From Prionace glauca (lineage: Eukaryota; Chordata; Chondrichthyes; Carcharhiniformes; Carcharhinidae), in assembly GCA_037974335.1 (NCBI GenBank), contig CM075760.1, positions 50,486,119 through 50,550,118 on the forward strand: DNA of 64,000 bases, read 5' to 3'. This document shows positions 21,601 through 31,987 of this stretch, piece after piece. The notes under the pieces are model-generated. The model made no database searches. It saw nothing but the letters and a program-made list of their open reading frames with translations, and was not told the origin of the DNA. How positions within the stretch are numbered: the first letter of the stretch is position 1; every line of letters begins with the position of its first letter. The position numbers and the translations under genes are program-made.

Positions 21601-22073
21601 ATTTGGCCAGTAAATGGAAATTTTAAAAAGGAGTAATATTGGAAGCAGATAGATGATGAGGAATAAGTGGATAAATGTTTAAGAGAGACAGGAAATAAGT
21701 AATCGGCCGAACCTCCTCACCGTGTGCTGTAAAACACTATGATTCTAAGATAATGAAGTGTTCTGTTCAGTTAGAAAGACAAAAGGGAACAGAACTGATG
21801 AAAGAATTTACTCTGTTACATACAGGAAACAAAGAGATTCGGGAGCAGTGATGGTTCAAGTGGTCTTTGGTTTGACAAAGCCAATTGCTCAGTGGCACCG
21901 TGAATAACGTCAGATAACAACATCGTTAATAGTCCATTCGGTGACACTGCCCTTCGGCCTCACATTCAGCTCTCGCCTCTCCTTCTCCTGCTCACCATTC
22001 AGAGTCCCGACCTCGGCTGCAAGTCCAGCCTAGAAATCAGACCCGGATTGATCCTTTTTGCACCTCCATCATC
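21601..22073. other. Sequence upstream of V leader 3; includes possible promoter
   Basis: No repeat recognised. CT-rich sequence at 21945-22000 precedes the leader exon; no clear TATA or octamer box is visible. Confidence 0.35.
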
Positions 22074-22224
22074 ATGAAGACAAACACCCGCAAAGACCTG
22101 TTTGCAGTTGGAGTTCAGATACTGCTGACATTGTGTGAGTTTATTAACTCAGACGCATTATTTTAACAGTCTCTTAATACCGTGTGGTTTGTGAATGATT
22201 TTGTTTTGGTTACAGCCGTTCAGT
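22074..22224 (+). pseudogene. V-gene leader exon and start of its V exon
   Basis: ATG at 22074 opens a 61-nt leader exon, MKTNTRKDLFAVGVQILLTL, ending in a phase-1 donor gtgagt (22135-22140). An 81-bp intron ends ttggttacag at 22215. The V exon opens T|CC GTT CAG TGT GAG, that is SVQCEV, a normal leader/FR1 junction. From 22225 on the exon is a 23-bp minisatellite. Beyond that, a short ADVGDVTLQ-like FR1 stretch (about 22606-22640) is followed by a stop. The gene is broken. Leader length and phase match Ig/TCR V genes in general; I cannot assign the chain. Confidence 0.6.
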
Positions 22225-22603
22225 GTGAGGTCAGAGCATCCGGCATTGTGAGGTCAGAGCATCCGGCATTGTGAGGTCAGAGCATCCGGCATTGTGAGGT
22301 CAGAGCATCCGGCATTCTGAGGTCAGAGCATCCAGCATTGTGAGGTCAGAGCATCCAGCATTGTGAGGTCAGAGCATCCGGCATTGTGAGGTCAGAGCAT
22401 CCACCATTGTGAGGTCAAAGCATCCAGCATTGTGAGGTCAGAGCATCCGGCATTGTGAGGTTAGAGCATCCGGCATTGTGAGGTCAGAGCATCCGGCATT
22501 ATGAGGTCAGAGCATCCAGCATTGTGAGGTCAGAGCATCCAGCATTGTGAGGTCAAAGCATCCAGCATTGTGAGGTCAGAGCATCCGGCATTGTGAGGTC
22601 AGA
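22225..22603 (+). repeat. 23-bp minisatellite (about 16.5 units) inside a V exon
   Basis: The unit GTGAGGTCAGAGCATCCGGCATT repeats from 22225 with period 23, with few substitutions (cgg/cag/cac variants). The first unit overlaps the V-exon start. Because 23 is not a multiple of 3, the reading frame is destroyed. Confidence 0.95.
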
Positions 22604-22605
22604 AT

Positions 22606-22810
22606 GCAGACGTGGGCGACGTCACCCTGCAGTCCCTGTGATGTCACCATGCATTCTGAGTGACGTCAGTGGGTCTGCCTGAGGATCAGAAACATCTCTC
22701 CCGCTGATCTGACTTTATGGAATTAACAGCTCATCAGAAACAGTGAGACCCCAGGTTTTATCTGCAGATTGATCTGATGATGAATTTGCCGGTCCAATCG
22801 AATGCTGTGC
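22606..22810. repeat. Paralogous block, copy 1
   Basis: This stretch matches 24300-24545: 'cctgtgatgtcacc' with 'gagtgacgtcagtgggtctg', the 'cagaaacatctctcccgctg' block and 'gattgatctgatgatgaatttgc'. It marks a local duplication in the V region. Confidence 0.65.
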
Positions 22811-22891
22811 TTTGTATTGTCGGCTGCTAGTGAAAACATTAGGGGAATCTGAACATGGTGAGGATTACGAACTCTACCCTCAGCATACTGA

Positions 22892-23056
22892 GGTTTTTGT
22901 TCAGCTCTCTCCGTGTTCTGTATGAATGTGTGACTGAAACCCTCACCATGTTTAACTTTCTGTCCAGCCTTCTCCGAATTCTGCGTCACTGGGTGTCTGT
23001 AGTCATCAGCATGTTCAAGTTTCTGTATAACTCTCTCCACAGCCTGTGTCACTGTG
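22892..23056 (-). promoter_or_regulatory. Three tandem 23-spacer RSS-like units, 63-bp period
   Basis: Reading the minus strand: unit 1 has heptamer CACAGTG (23056-23050), a 23-base spacer and nonamer ACAGAAACT (23026-23018). Unit 2 has CCCAGTG (22993-22987), 23 bases, ACAGAAAGT (22963-22955). Unit 3 has CACATTC (22930-22924), 23 bases, ACAAAAACC (22900-22892). The 63-bp period is exact and the intervening bases are also similar, so the RSS has been tandemly triplicated. Unit 1 adjoins a decayed V exon. The perfect heptamer is in the V-proximal unit and the perfect nonamer in the distal one. Confidence 0.85.
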
Positions 23057-23345
23057 GTGCGCGCCGACTCAGTGCAGAGTAACACACAGTGGAATTGCTC
23101 ATTTCCTGTTTGAACATCTTTAACCGGCTGATTTTCTCAACAGAATCAATAAAAGAAGAAACTCTAACTCCGGCAGCATTTTCTTTATCATCACCTCATG
23201 TAGTGTGTGAATGAAGTAGGTATTATGAAGCCTATCCTGGGGAGTGATGGTACCCAGTGTACTGTGTGCTGACAGAACCCTGAATATTCACAGCTTAGTG
23301 TAACTGTGTCACCGGCAGCCGTGTTCCTTGCACAGATTCTTGGAC
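23057..23345 (-). pseudogene. Decayed TCR/Ig V segment joined to the RSS array
   Basis: The minus strand contains AGDTVTLSCEYSGF (FR1 with cysteine), then across frame breaks an HWYHHSPGQ-like FR2, and near the 3' end MSNSTVCYSALS where YYCALS is expected. The second conserved cysteine codon is changed (TGT to TCT) and the FR3 start is scrambled. The end abuts the CACAGTG heptamer. Not functional as a V domain. Confidence 0.65.
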
Positions 23346-23659
23346 ACCAGAGAGCACTATGCAGTATCTGCAAGAAAATTATATTCAAAATTGACGTTTT
23401 GACCTTCATTCGGGACAAATTTGAATCACAGAAAAAGAACAGTTTCTCGACATTCCATGAAGCTTCAAATTTTATGCATTTTGATTTCTGTTCTATTTGT
23501 CCTATTGTTCTTGGTGAAATACAAATCCCAAAGTGTGAATGTTCCATTCTCCTTAACCCTGAGACATGTTTGTTTCAATAATGTTTGACCATGTGTGGAA
23601 TAGTTATGCGTTAATCTGAACCGGAGCTCATGCTCACAGTTTTGAAAGATTTTCAGCAA

Positions 23660-23860
23660 TGATTCATAGAATCCTTGTAATGCAGAAGAGGCCATTCAGC
23701 CCATCGAGTCTTTGTTGACTCTCTTATAGAGTATCTTACTCAGGCCCTCTCTTTCACCCTATCCCCACAATCCCACACATTTCCCATGGCAAACTCATCA
23801 CTCAGGGGAAACTTTGCAAGGTCAATCCACCTAACCTACACATCCTTCGAGTCTATCTGA
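23660..23860 (-). mobile_element. SINE, partial
   Basis: Minus-strand tail 'atagaatccttgtaatgcag' and 'ggccattcagcccatcgagt', with the core up to 'ctaacctacacatccttcga'. The tRNA-like head is missing. Confidence 0.8.
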
Positions 23861-24299
23861 CACTGGACATTTTTGATCACAGTTCAGACTATGTCCACGA
23901 AGTTTGTACACGTAAAGATAACCACTCATGCATTGTTTCTAATTTATTCAATTAATGCAGCAGGTCCCCTTCAATTAATTACATTCTGATTATCTTTGGT
24001 CAGGTTCATTCCATTTCCACATATTTGTTTTGTGCACTGGTTTTTCCTTGAGCAGAACTTGCCTCAAGGTCTCTCGGGTCAGTTTGTTTGAATACGTGCC
24101 ACATTGGTAATTTTATAAATATTTCTCAATGGGAAAGGGTACTTCTGGTTTGAGGACAACTGCAATTCCTTCTCCAGCTTCATCTTCTCCAGCCAGAGTT
24201 TTCTCTGGCTTGTCCATCATCACCTGAAACTGTAGTACCTGGAGAACAGACCATGCAGTTCAGTCTATCTGGTTATGATGATGTGTACACCCCACAGAG
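23861..24299. other. Spacer in V region
   Basis: No gene or named repeat. The sequence runs into the duplicated block at 24300. Confidence 0.35.
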
Positions 24300-24545
24300 G
24301 TCTCCAGGTGCCTCTGTGATATCACCTACATCCAGAGTGACATCAGTGGGTCTGGCACATCTCCCCTGGAGCTGATCTGAATATTCAGACCTAACTTGAT
24401 GGGAGTTAACAGCTGATCAGAAACATCTCTCCTGGAGCTAATCTGAACATCCAGATCTGAGTTTGTGGGAATTAACTGCTCAGCAGAAAGAGTGAAGTCC
24501 ACGTTTTAGTCTGCAGGCTGATTTGATGCTGAATTTGCTGCCCGC
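24300..24545. repeat. Paralogous block, copy 2, with internal duplication
   Basis: Homologous to 22606-22810. A ~65-bp piece ('acatctcccctggagctgat' to 'gggagttaacagctgatcag') is repeated once within it (24358-24421 and 24425-24484). Confidence 0.6.
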
Positions 24546-24599
24546 ATTCTATTCTCTAGCCATGAATGAGAAACTTCTGATTTATAATTCTTTCCACCA

Positions 24600-24925
24600 G
24601 ATCTCATACAGTCAGACTGCGGAAGGAAGCCATTTGGCCCAACAAGTTTGCACCGACCAAAATCCCACCCGAGCTCTTCTCCTCGTAACCCCATGCATTT
24701 ACCCTAGCTCGCTCCCCTGACACTAAGGGGCAATTTATCACAGCCAATCCACCTAACCTGCAAGTCTTTGGATTGTGGGAGGAAACTGAAGCACCTGGAG
24801 GAAACCCACAGAGACACAGGGAGAATGTGCAAACACTACATAGGCAGTGACCCAAGCCAGGAATCGAACCCAGGTCCCCAGCACTGTAGGCAGCAGTGCT
24901 AACCACTTTGCCATCTTGCAACCGA
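24600..24925 (-). mobile_element. tRNA-headed SINE, near full length
   Basis: The minus-strand tail is at 24605, the core 'attgtgggaggaaactgaag' at 24773 and the head with 'aggaatcgaacccaggtccc' at 24858-24922. The frame at 24604-24921 is a SINE artefact. Confidence 0.9.
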
Positions 24926-25164
24926 GGTTTCCTGTGTTACCTTGTCTTTAAGAAGAGCAGCAGCATATTGAATGTTTCCATCATAGATTTGCATTTCTTC
25001 AAAATTCTGTTCTTGGTGCATAAGTAATCCAAAGCAGCGAAATTGGCTAAATTCCAGTCACACAGTGCCTTCAGTAACTTTTCTTCAGGAACGAGATTGA
25101 TGAATGTTTAGAGACCTGCAATGTTACATCTGTTTGTCTCTCCACAGAGTGTGGCCTGGATGGT

Positions 25165-25520
25165 GGAATCATAAGTAAATTTCCAAGTTTGCTGACGACT
25201 GGGTGTAATTGTGAGATGGGAGGTTGATGCAAAGAGGCTACAAAATGATGGAGACAAATTAAGTAACGGAGAAAACACGTGACAAGTGCAGCACAACACG
25301 GCTTAATGTGAAAGAAAACATAAATCGAGTACATTATCTAAATGCTGATATATTGGGAAGAGTGAATGTACAGAGGGTTCTGTGTGTCATTGTACACCAG
25401 TTAATGAAAGTGGAGAGGCAGGCGCACTAAGCAATTAGGAAGGCAAATAATACATTCGTCTTCTGTGAAAGAGAATTTGAGTTCAAAAGTAGAGATGTCT
25501 TACTGCCTTGGGTCAGGTAA
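25165..25520 (+). mobile_element. LINE RT fragment
   Basis: Plus-strand, frame-broken match to the RT region after FADD through the IEF.SREVLL block (aagtaaatttccaagtttgc; then gaatttgagttcaaaagtag). No ends visible. Confidence 0.6.
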
Positions 25521-26335
25521 TGATAATTTCTTCCCATGCCCTGAAATATTTTTTTCCCATTTTCAATGAGGCCTCAGACTACTTGGTTTATGAAAATTGC
25601 AATCACCTTCCTTCAAACCATTAGTGTGCTGATAGTTTCTTATTACCCATAGCAGTATAAAGTATCCAATGGCGTCTTATACATCTGTTAATGTATGCTC
25701 ATTTAGAATTGTGATTTTTTAAAAAAATATTTTCTATTCCTTAACAATACCCATGTTTCTTAATTTAGTTTCCTGATTTACATCATCAAACTCGCTCTTT
25801 GTGCCTGCATAATTGGCAACAATGAAAGTTTAGACCGCAGTTTCAGACTTAATCATATCTCTTTCAAACTTAGACATAGTCTCTGAGAATTACAGAATTT
25901 CTCACTCGACCTCCTCTTATGCCACAATCAGACTACGACTCTTCCCATTTTTTTTTAACAATAACATTACTCATGACCCATGTTTTATTACATAATATTT
26001 AATCCAGAACAGTCTGTGCCCTGCTTTCCTGCCTCCCTGACAAATTGTTGTAGAAATTCTGTAATGTACGCATTTAACTTGTTGAAGTGCTTTCATTTGT
26101 TCAGCTTATAATAAGTAACTCGACATGGGGATTCTGGACACAATAGCCAGATGCTTTAGAAATGAGCATGATTCAAGAAATATCGAAGTAAAATGTTCTA
26201 CTTGTGAGTAACATGATGGAATTAAAACATATTTTATTATTTATCACAATAAAACTTGCAGACTAACCCTCAGTAGAAATTTATAAATCACTCTTTGATA
26301 CATTTTCTGATTTAAATTTCAACGTCATATGTTTG
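25521..26335. other. AT-rich intergenic
   Basis: No coding character and no known repeat. Confidence 0.45.
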
Positions 26336-27060
26336 GAAGATGCTAAGGTGCCTCAGTGAGTTCCTGCAGTGCATTTTCTAGATGGTAATACTGCTGCCCC
26401 TGTGCATAGGTGGTGGAGGAAGAGAATGTTTGAGAATGGGGAGCCGATCAAGCGAGTTACTTTGTCCTGGATGTTGGTGAGCTTCTCGAGTTAAAGAATT
26501 AGTGCAGTCAATATGTCGTCTGTTTTGGGTTAGAGAATTAATACCTAAAGGGTCAGACAGTGATACATCAATTGCACTACATTGAGCACAGTTGCCACCC
26601 TCACTGGGGTGTCTGATGATGCCATGGTTCATACTGTTGTTGTTGGAGTTGCACTCACCCAAGCAAGTGGAGAGCATTCCATCACCTTCCTGACTTGTAA
26701 ATGATGGGCAGGCTCTCAGAGACAAGAGGTGACTTATTGGCTGCAGGATTCCCAGCCTCCAACATGCTCTTACAGCCACCGTGTTTATTTAGCTGATTCA
26801 GTTCAGTTTCTATCAATCTCCAGCCTGTTGATAGTTAGGGAATTCAGTAATGGCAACGTCATTGAACGTCAAAGGGCGATGGTTCAATTCTCTTGTGATG
26901 GAAATGCTCATTGTCTGGTACTTGTACAGCACAAATATTACTGGCAGGACTGCAGAGCTTAGATCTGTTCAATTGATGGTGAGATCATTCAGCTCTGACT
27001 ATTGCTTGCTACTTTATGATGTTTGGTACGGAGATTCTCATGATTTCATTCATGAGAATC
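26336..27060 (-). mobile_element. Old L2-like LINE RT region
   Basis: The minus strand corresponds to a non-CR1 LINE: 'cagtgcattttctagatggt', 'tttgtcctggatgttggtga', 'gttgatagttagggaattca' and 'cattgaacgtcaaagggcga' are words from a common fish/shark L2-type element. Frame-broken. Confidence 0.5.
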
Positions 27061-27084
27061 TTTCTAGCAATCTGATACAATGGA

Positions 27085-27385
27085 ATACCTTGCTTGGCCA
27101 TTTCAGAGGATACTTAAGAGCCCACATTGCTGGGGGTGTCTGGAATCACATGTAGGCCAGACCAGGTAAGAATGGTAGATTTCCTTCCCTAAAGGACATC
27201 AGTAAACCAGGTGGGTTTTTCCGATAACTGACAATGGTTTCACAGTCACCATTAGAGTTTTAGTTCCAGATTCTTACTCTCTGATCTACTGTGGTGAGAT
27301 TTAACCCATGAACTCTGTGCATTAACCTGGGTCTCTGGATTACAATTCCGGTGGCAATACATTTGCCACTGGTATTCCAGTAGCA
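27085..27385 (-). mobile_element. SINE of a second family (Lys/Ala-type head, uncertain)
   Basis: The minus-strand body includes 'tgtaggccagaccaggtaag', 'tttccttccctaaaggacat' and 'gacaatggtttcacagtcac'. A head near 27300-27370 has a decayed B box (gggttaaatct). It differs from the main SINE family of the window. Confidence 0.55.
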
Positions 27386-27806
27386 CTGCATTCATTAAAA
27401 ACAGCCCTTTATTGCCTAGATCATATCTTTTAATGTAGTGTGCCAGTTCATCACAGCTAACATAGATCTGTAGCTTCACAATTTCCTTCTGTGAGAAACA
27501 GCCAGAGAAATTAAACAGAAGAACATTTAAATGACCACAGTCCATCCCCTTGGCAACCTAGCATGATTTTGGGAGTTCCAAACAGTTTTGAACAAATATC
27601 TTTTTCATTCCAATCACATTTTATTCTATGATGCAAATAAAACATGAAAGTAGATACTTACAACAATTCTAAAAAAACCAACAGGACGTAAAATTGTGAG
27701 ACTGGTCAGTCCAGCAGAAAGAACCTTCCGACTCCTCCAACAATCAGAATGAACCTGGTTCAGTGGAGGATGTGATTAACAGCAGCAGGAGCAGCAAAAT
27801 CCATCA

Positions 27807-28649
27807 TCACTTGTGACCTTTCTGGTGTCTCCGCAGGCTGGATAACTGAGTGTATCCCTTCCCACACACTGAGCAGGGGAAAGGCTTCTCCCCTGTGTGA
27901 ACATGTTGGTGTGTCAGCAGGTTGGATGATTTAGTGAATCCCATCTCACACTCTGAGCAGGTGAATGGCCTCTCGTCCTTGTGAACTCGCTGGTGTATTA
28001 ACAGGGTGAATGATTCACTGAATCCCTTCCCACACATGCTGCAGATGAACGGCCTCTCCCCGGTGTGAACTCGTTGGTGTGACAGTAGGTGGGATAACTG
28101 AGCGAATCCTTTCTCACACTCAGAGCCGGTGAATGGTTTTTCCCCGATGTGAACTCGTTGGTGTGTCTGCAGGCTGCACAACCGACTAAACCCTTTCCCA
28201 CATGCACAGCAGGTGAATGGCTTCTCCCCAGTGTGAATTCGCTGGTGTGTCAGCAGGTTCCATGAAGTAGTGAATGTTTTTCCACACTCCTTGCAGGAGA
28301 AGGGCCTCTCCCTGGTATGAACTCGCTGGTGCCTCAGTAGGTGGGATAACTGAGAGAATCCTTTCCCGCACTGAGAGCAGGAGAACGGGTTCTCCCCAGT
28401 GTGAACTCGCTTGTGTGTGTGGAGGTGGGTTAAATGAGTGAATCCCTTTCCACAGTCAGAACAGGTGAATGGCCTCTCCCCGGTGTGAACTCGCTGATGT
28501 GTCTGCAGGTTGCATGAATGAGCAAATTCCTTCCCACAGTCTAAGCAGGTAAACGGCCTCTCTCCAGTGTGAATGTGTCGATGAATTTCCAGCTCAGATG
28601 GGAACTGCCATTTCTTCCCACAGTCCTCACATTGCCACGGTTTCTCCAT
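27807..28649 (-). CDS. ZNF-A: C2H2 zinc-finger protein, 10 fingers
   Basis: A single coding exon of 280 residues from ATG at 28649 (agcaccATGG, good start context). It is wholly C2H2 fingers joined by TGE(R/K)PF linkers: finger 1 [10 protein letters not shown], then nine more at ~28-residue spacing, ending RRHQKGHK. Finger 7 reads TGSEC, so its first zinc cysteine is lost. No KRAB, BTB or other effector domain is present. It should be a nuclear sequence-specific DNA-binding protein; the target is not predictable here. An in-frame TAA lies 14 codons upstream in a fossil finger, so translation cannot start earlier. A splice acceptor (cag) precedes 29016. A matching 5'UTR donor CATCT|gtgagt at 31000/30999 gives a ~2-kb intron filled with repeats. 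It is head-to-head with ZNF-B across the 31-kb promoter. The 3'UTR start (ggattttgctgctcctgctg) is shared with its paralogs. Confidence 0.9.
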   Translation of the reverse strand: MEKPWQCEDCGKKWQFPSELEIHRHIHTGERPFTCLDCGKEFAHSCNLQTHQRVHTGERPFTCSDCGKGFTHLTHLHTHKRVHTGENPFSCSQCGKGFSQLSHLLRHQRVHTRERPFSCKECGKTFTTSWNLLTHQRIHTGEKPFTCCACGKGFSRLCSLQTHQRVHIGEKPFTGSECEKGFAQLSHLLSHQRVHTGERPFICSMCGKGFSESFTLLIHQRVHKDERPFTCSECEMGFTKSSNLLTHQHVHTGEKPFPCSVCGKGYTQLSSLRRHQKGHK

Positions 28650-29189
28650 GGTGCTGGTGTCTTTTTGACTCTCAGAGTATAACGATTAGTTGAAGACTTG
28701 TCCACACACACGTCACGTGCACGGTCTCCCTGTTCTAAATGGTGCAAAGTTTTCTCCAGGCTGTGCAACAAGTTAAAGCTCTTTCCACAATCAGTGCACT
28801 GGAACACTATCACTTGGATGTGTGTGTGTATCTCGGTGCTTTTCCAATCACACTGATGTTTCAACCCTTTTGGGCAAACAGAAGAAACAGACATTTCTCC
28901 TTCTAGATTCCAAAAGCGATGATTATCAGCTCCTGATGAATTCAGTGGTCTTGACGTTAGATCTTGACGTGACGTTTGATTTGAGATTTTTGACTAGATT
29001 CTCAACTTCTAATACCCTGTGAAAGGAGTTTACAAAATCAGTACCAGGGTGAAATTCAGAACAGACAATTCTCTTTTTTTCATTCTTTTATGGATGTGGG
29101 CATCGCTGGTTGGGCCCTTCGAAAGCTGGTGGTGCAATGCCTTTTGAACATCAGGAACGGGAGTAAGTCAATAGTAAGAGTGGCACAAG

Positions 29190-29528
29190 GTCAGCATGGT
29201 GGCACTGTGATCAGCACTGCTGCCTCACAGCACCAGGGACCCGGGTTCAATTCCAGTCTTGGGTCACTGCCTACGTGGAGTCTGCATGTTCTCTGTGTGG
29301 GTTTCCTCCTGGTGCTTCAATTTCCTCCCAAATCCAAAGATTTGTGGGTTAAGCAGATTCGCCATGCTAAATTGCCCCTTTGTGTCCCAATAGATATAGA
29401 TTAGGGGGATTAGTGGAGTAAAAATGTGGGGTTATGGGATAGGACCTGGGAAAGATGCTGTATTCAAGAGTCAGTGCAGACTAGATGGGCCAAATGGCCT
29501 CCTTCTGCACTCTAGGGATTCTATGATT
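29190..29528 (+). mobile_element. tRNA-headed SINE in the ZNF-A intron
   Basis: A complete plus-strand copy: head 'gtggcactgtgatcagcact' at 29199, B box 'gggttcaattcc' and tail 'ctgcactctagggattctat' at 29504-29523. Confidence 0.92.
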
Positions 29529-30917
29529 TCCAAAAAGATTTTGACAAGGTGGTGCATAAGAGGCTGGTACATTAAGTAAAGGCCCATGAAATTGGTGGAA
29601 GTGTATTAGTATGGATTAAAAACTGGCCATCACAAAGAAAACAGAGTTGGAATAAATGGGTCATTTTCAGAGTGGAAAGATGTAACTAGTGGAGTACGAC
29701 AAGGATCAGTTCTTGGCTCGCAATTGTTCATGATTTAATTAATGACTGGGAGGGAGGAACAGAATGCAATGTTTCCAAATGATACGATGATAGGTGGAAG
29801 AACATGTAGTAATGAGGATACAGATAGATTGAGTGATGAAAATCTGGCAAATTAAGTTTAATATGGGGAAATGTGAGCTCATAAAGTTAAAGTAATTTCA
29901 CTGCAGCATTAATATTACTTGTTTATTAGTCACAAGTAACATCAATGCCACAATAAAATTACTGTGAAATTCTCCTAGTCATCACAGTCTGGCGCCTGTT
30001 TAGACCAATGCATCTAACCAGCACGTCTTTCAGACTGTGGGAGGAAACCTTAGCACCCGACGGAAACCCACGCAGACACGGGGAGAATATGCAAACTCCA
30101 ACCAGTCAGTGATCCAAGCTGGGAATCGAACACAGATCCCTGGCATTGTGAGTCAGCAGTGCTAACCACTGTACCACCATGCCACCTATTTATTTCAGTT
30201 GGAGGAATCAAAAAGGAGAGGTGTTGCAGATGAGTGAAGTACAGAGGGATCTGGGTGTTCTTGTGCATGAATCACAAAAAGCTAGCAGGCAGGTCCCACA
30301 ATAGGTAAGAGGGAAAATGGAATTTGATCTTTATTGCAAAGGGTTGGATTTAAAAGCAGGGAGGTTTTGTGGCAACTGCACAGGGTGTCTAAACTGGAAC
30401 ACAGTTTTGATTCCCTTTCTTAAACAAGAATATTGTAACATTGGCAGTAGTCCAAAGGAGATTCACCAGCCTAATTCCTGGGATAAGAGGACAAGAGAGA
30501 ATAAATTGTCTAGGTTTGCATTCCTTGAAGTTTAGAAGACAAAGGGGTGAGTTTATTGAAATATATAAGATCCTGTGGGCGGGCTTGATAGGGTAGATGG
30601 TGAAATATTTTCAGGAGCGGAAGAATCACAAACAAGCTACAAGATAAAGGGTTGGTCATTTAAAACTGAGGTGCGTAGAAATTTATTTTTGCAGAGGATG
30701 GTGAATCTCTGGAATTCTCTGCCCCAAAGGGTGATGGAGACTGGATGATTAGAAGTATTTAAAGTGAGGCGGATAAATATTTAATAGATGGAGGGATAGA
30801 CGGCTATGGGAAGTAGCACAGTGAAGGAGTTGAGGCCGAAATAGATTAGATATGATTGCACTGAATGGCGGGACAGGCTTGAAGGGCCTGGTGGACACTC
30901 CTGCTTCTATTTCGCGT
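29529..30917 (+). mobile_element. CR1-like LINE, 5'-truncated, split by a SINE
   Basis: 29529-29892 holds RT blocks from DFQKAFDKV-like to the post-FADD region (ttttgacaaggtggtgcata; acaaggatcagttcttggct). 30186-30917 continues with the C-terminal part and 3' UTR (gaatggcgggacaggcttga). A minus-strand SINE sits between. Many frame breaks; dead. Confidence 0.8.
29893..30185 (-). mobile_element. SINE (second tail type) nested in a LINE
   Basis: Minus strand: the tail 'cattaatattacttg..ttagtcacaagtaa' is at the left, and the head with 'gggaatcgaacacag' is at 30120-30183. It interrupts the LINE at 29529-30917, so it is the younger insertion. Confidence 0.85.
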
Positions 30918-31019
30918 GATCAATCGCTACAGGTCAACAATTTCCCCCAGAATAAGAAAAGAAATGGAAAGGGGGAGAACAGAAAGATGTTTTACTCACA
31001 GATGTGGGAGACCGGAGGA

Positions 31020-31580
31020 AGTTTGAGTCTGTCTGAAGCGCAATCTTCATTCACACAAAGCCCGGGCTGTGGTTGGCTGGAGGACCAGAGTCCTTCCGGT
31101 CCTCCAATGTTTCCCATTGGTCAGCAGCTCAGCGTGAAGGTCAGAGGGGTAGAGACTCCACCTCGCGGACCCGGGAGCCCCGCCCCCACTCATTGTTCCC
31201 CTCCCCCTCCTCGAGCCAAGGTTTCCAGACAAGCGGCTGGCGGCTCCGACCAGAGCGAGAAGCCGCTCGGTGGTCGCCCCCTCCCCCCCGGCCCGGGACA
31301 GCGCATGTCCAAGAGAGAGGGGAAGCAGCGCATGTTCCGGGGAGAGGGGAACCTGCGCATGTGCGCGGGTCGCCCATTTCCCCACGACGGTCAGGCTGAG
31401 GTATTGACCAATAGAAAGAGTTGGAGGACCGAAAGAACTCTGGTCCTCCAGCCAATCACATTTCCTCCATTGTGTGAATGCGGAAGTTGGCCGAGGAGCT
31501 TCAGGCCAAAACTTCCTTCTCTGTGTAACGTCTGTCCAAAGGTGTTCTTTCATCATGTGAAGGGCAGGAGGTGACCAGAC
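31020..31580. promoter_or_regulatory. GC-rich bidirectional promoter of ZNF-A and ZNF-B
   Basis: A CpG-rich stretch between the head-to-head genes. Its edges hold large inverted arms, 31073-31124 and 31396-31456. Each arm has two inward-facing CCAAT boxes (attgg at the outer and ccattgg at the inner side) around the dyad GGAGGACC (31079-31086) / GGTCCTCC (31098-31105) with a CCGGAA-like ETS core between. GC boxes (ccccgccccc at 31177) lie in the centre. Leftward, a 5'UTR donor (gtgagt on the minus strand, 30999-30994) serves ZNF-A. A rightward donor for ZNF-B is not certain. Confidence 0.7.
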
Positions 31581-31699
31581 AAAGAATAAGATCCACTAGG
31601 GAGTAATGTGGTAATTTGTCCGTGGAGCTGGGAGATATTTGTGGGGTTTTAAATTAATACTTTGTATTTGTATTCACTGTGGGGAGTGATGATGTAGGT

Positions 31700-31805
31700 A
31701 TAGAAAACACAGTAAGAAGTCTCACAACATCAAGAAAAAGTCCAACAGGTTTATTTGGAATCATGGACTTTCAGAGCACTGAACCTTCATCAGGTGAGTC
31801 ATATA
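31700..31805 (+). repeat. Foldback repeat family B, one arm
   Basis: Begins 'aacacagtaagaagtctcac' and contains 'gtccaacaggtttatttgga' and 'ccttcatcaggtgagtcat'. Only one arm is present. Confidence 0.75.
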
Positions 31806-31987
31806 GATATCAGGGAGCAGCTTTGTCATTCACTTCAACAACTTAACATTTGAGGGGGAGGAGGTTGTAACGGGCCTAAAATTGTATAAATCCCCAGGCC
31901 AAGATGGGGTGATCCCCAGCCTGCTGTGGGAGGCAAGGAAGGAGATTGCAGTGACTCTGGCAATAATTAGCTGGCTACAGGAGAGGT

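Noticed and set aside
22225-22603. The 23-bp minisatellite as an array of RSS spacers
   Set aside because: The period equals the RSS spacer length, but no heptamer or nonamer recurs in the unit, so the match is coincidental.
22225-22603. The 23-bp array as a CRISPR-like repeat
   Set aside because: Units are directly contiguous with no spacers, and the genome is vertebrate.
27998-28371. Additional small frames within ZNF-A
   Set aside because: Shadow frames of the finger repeat.
30852-31574. A 240-codon plus-strand frame and overlapping frames on the other strand
   Set aside because: They lie in the GC-rich promoter, have proline/glycine/arginine-rich low-complexity content and no domain. 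GC-rich DNA gives long chance frames.
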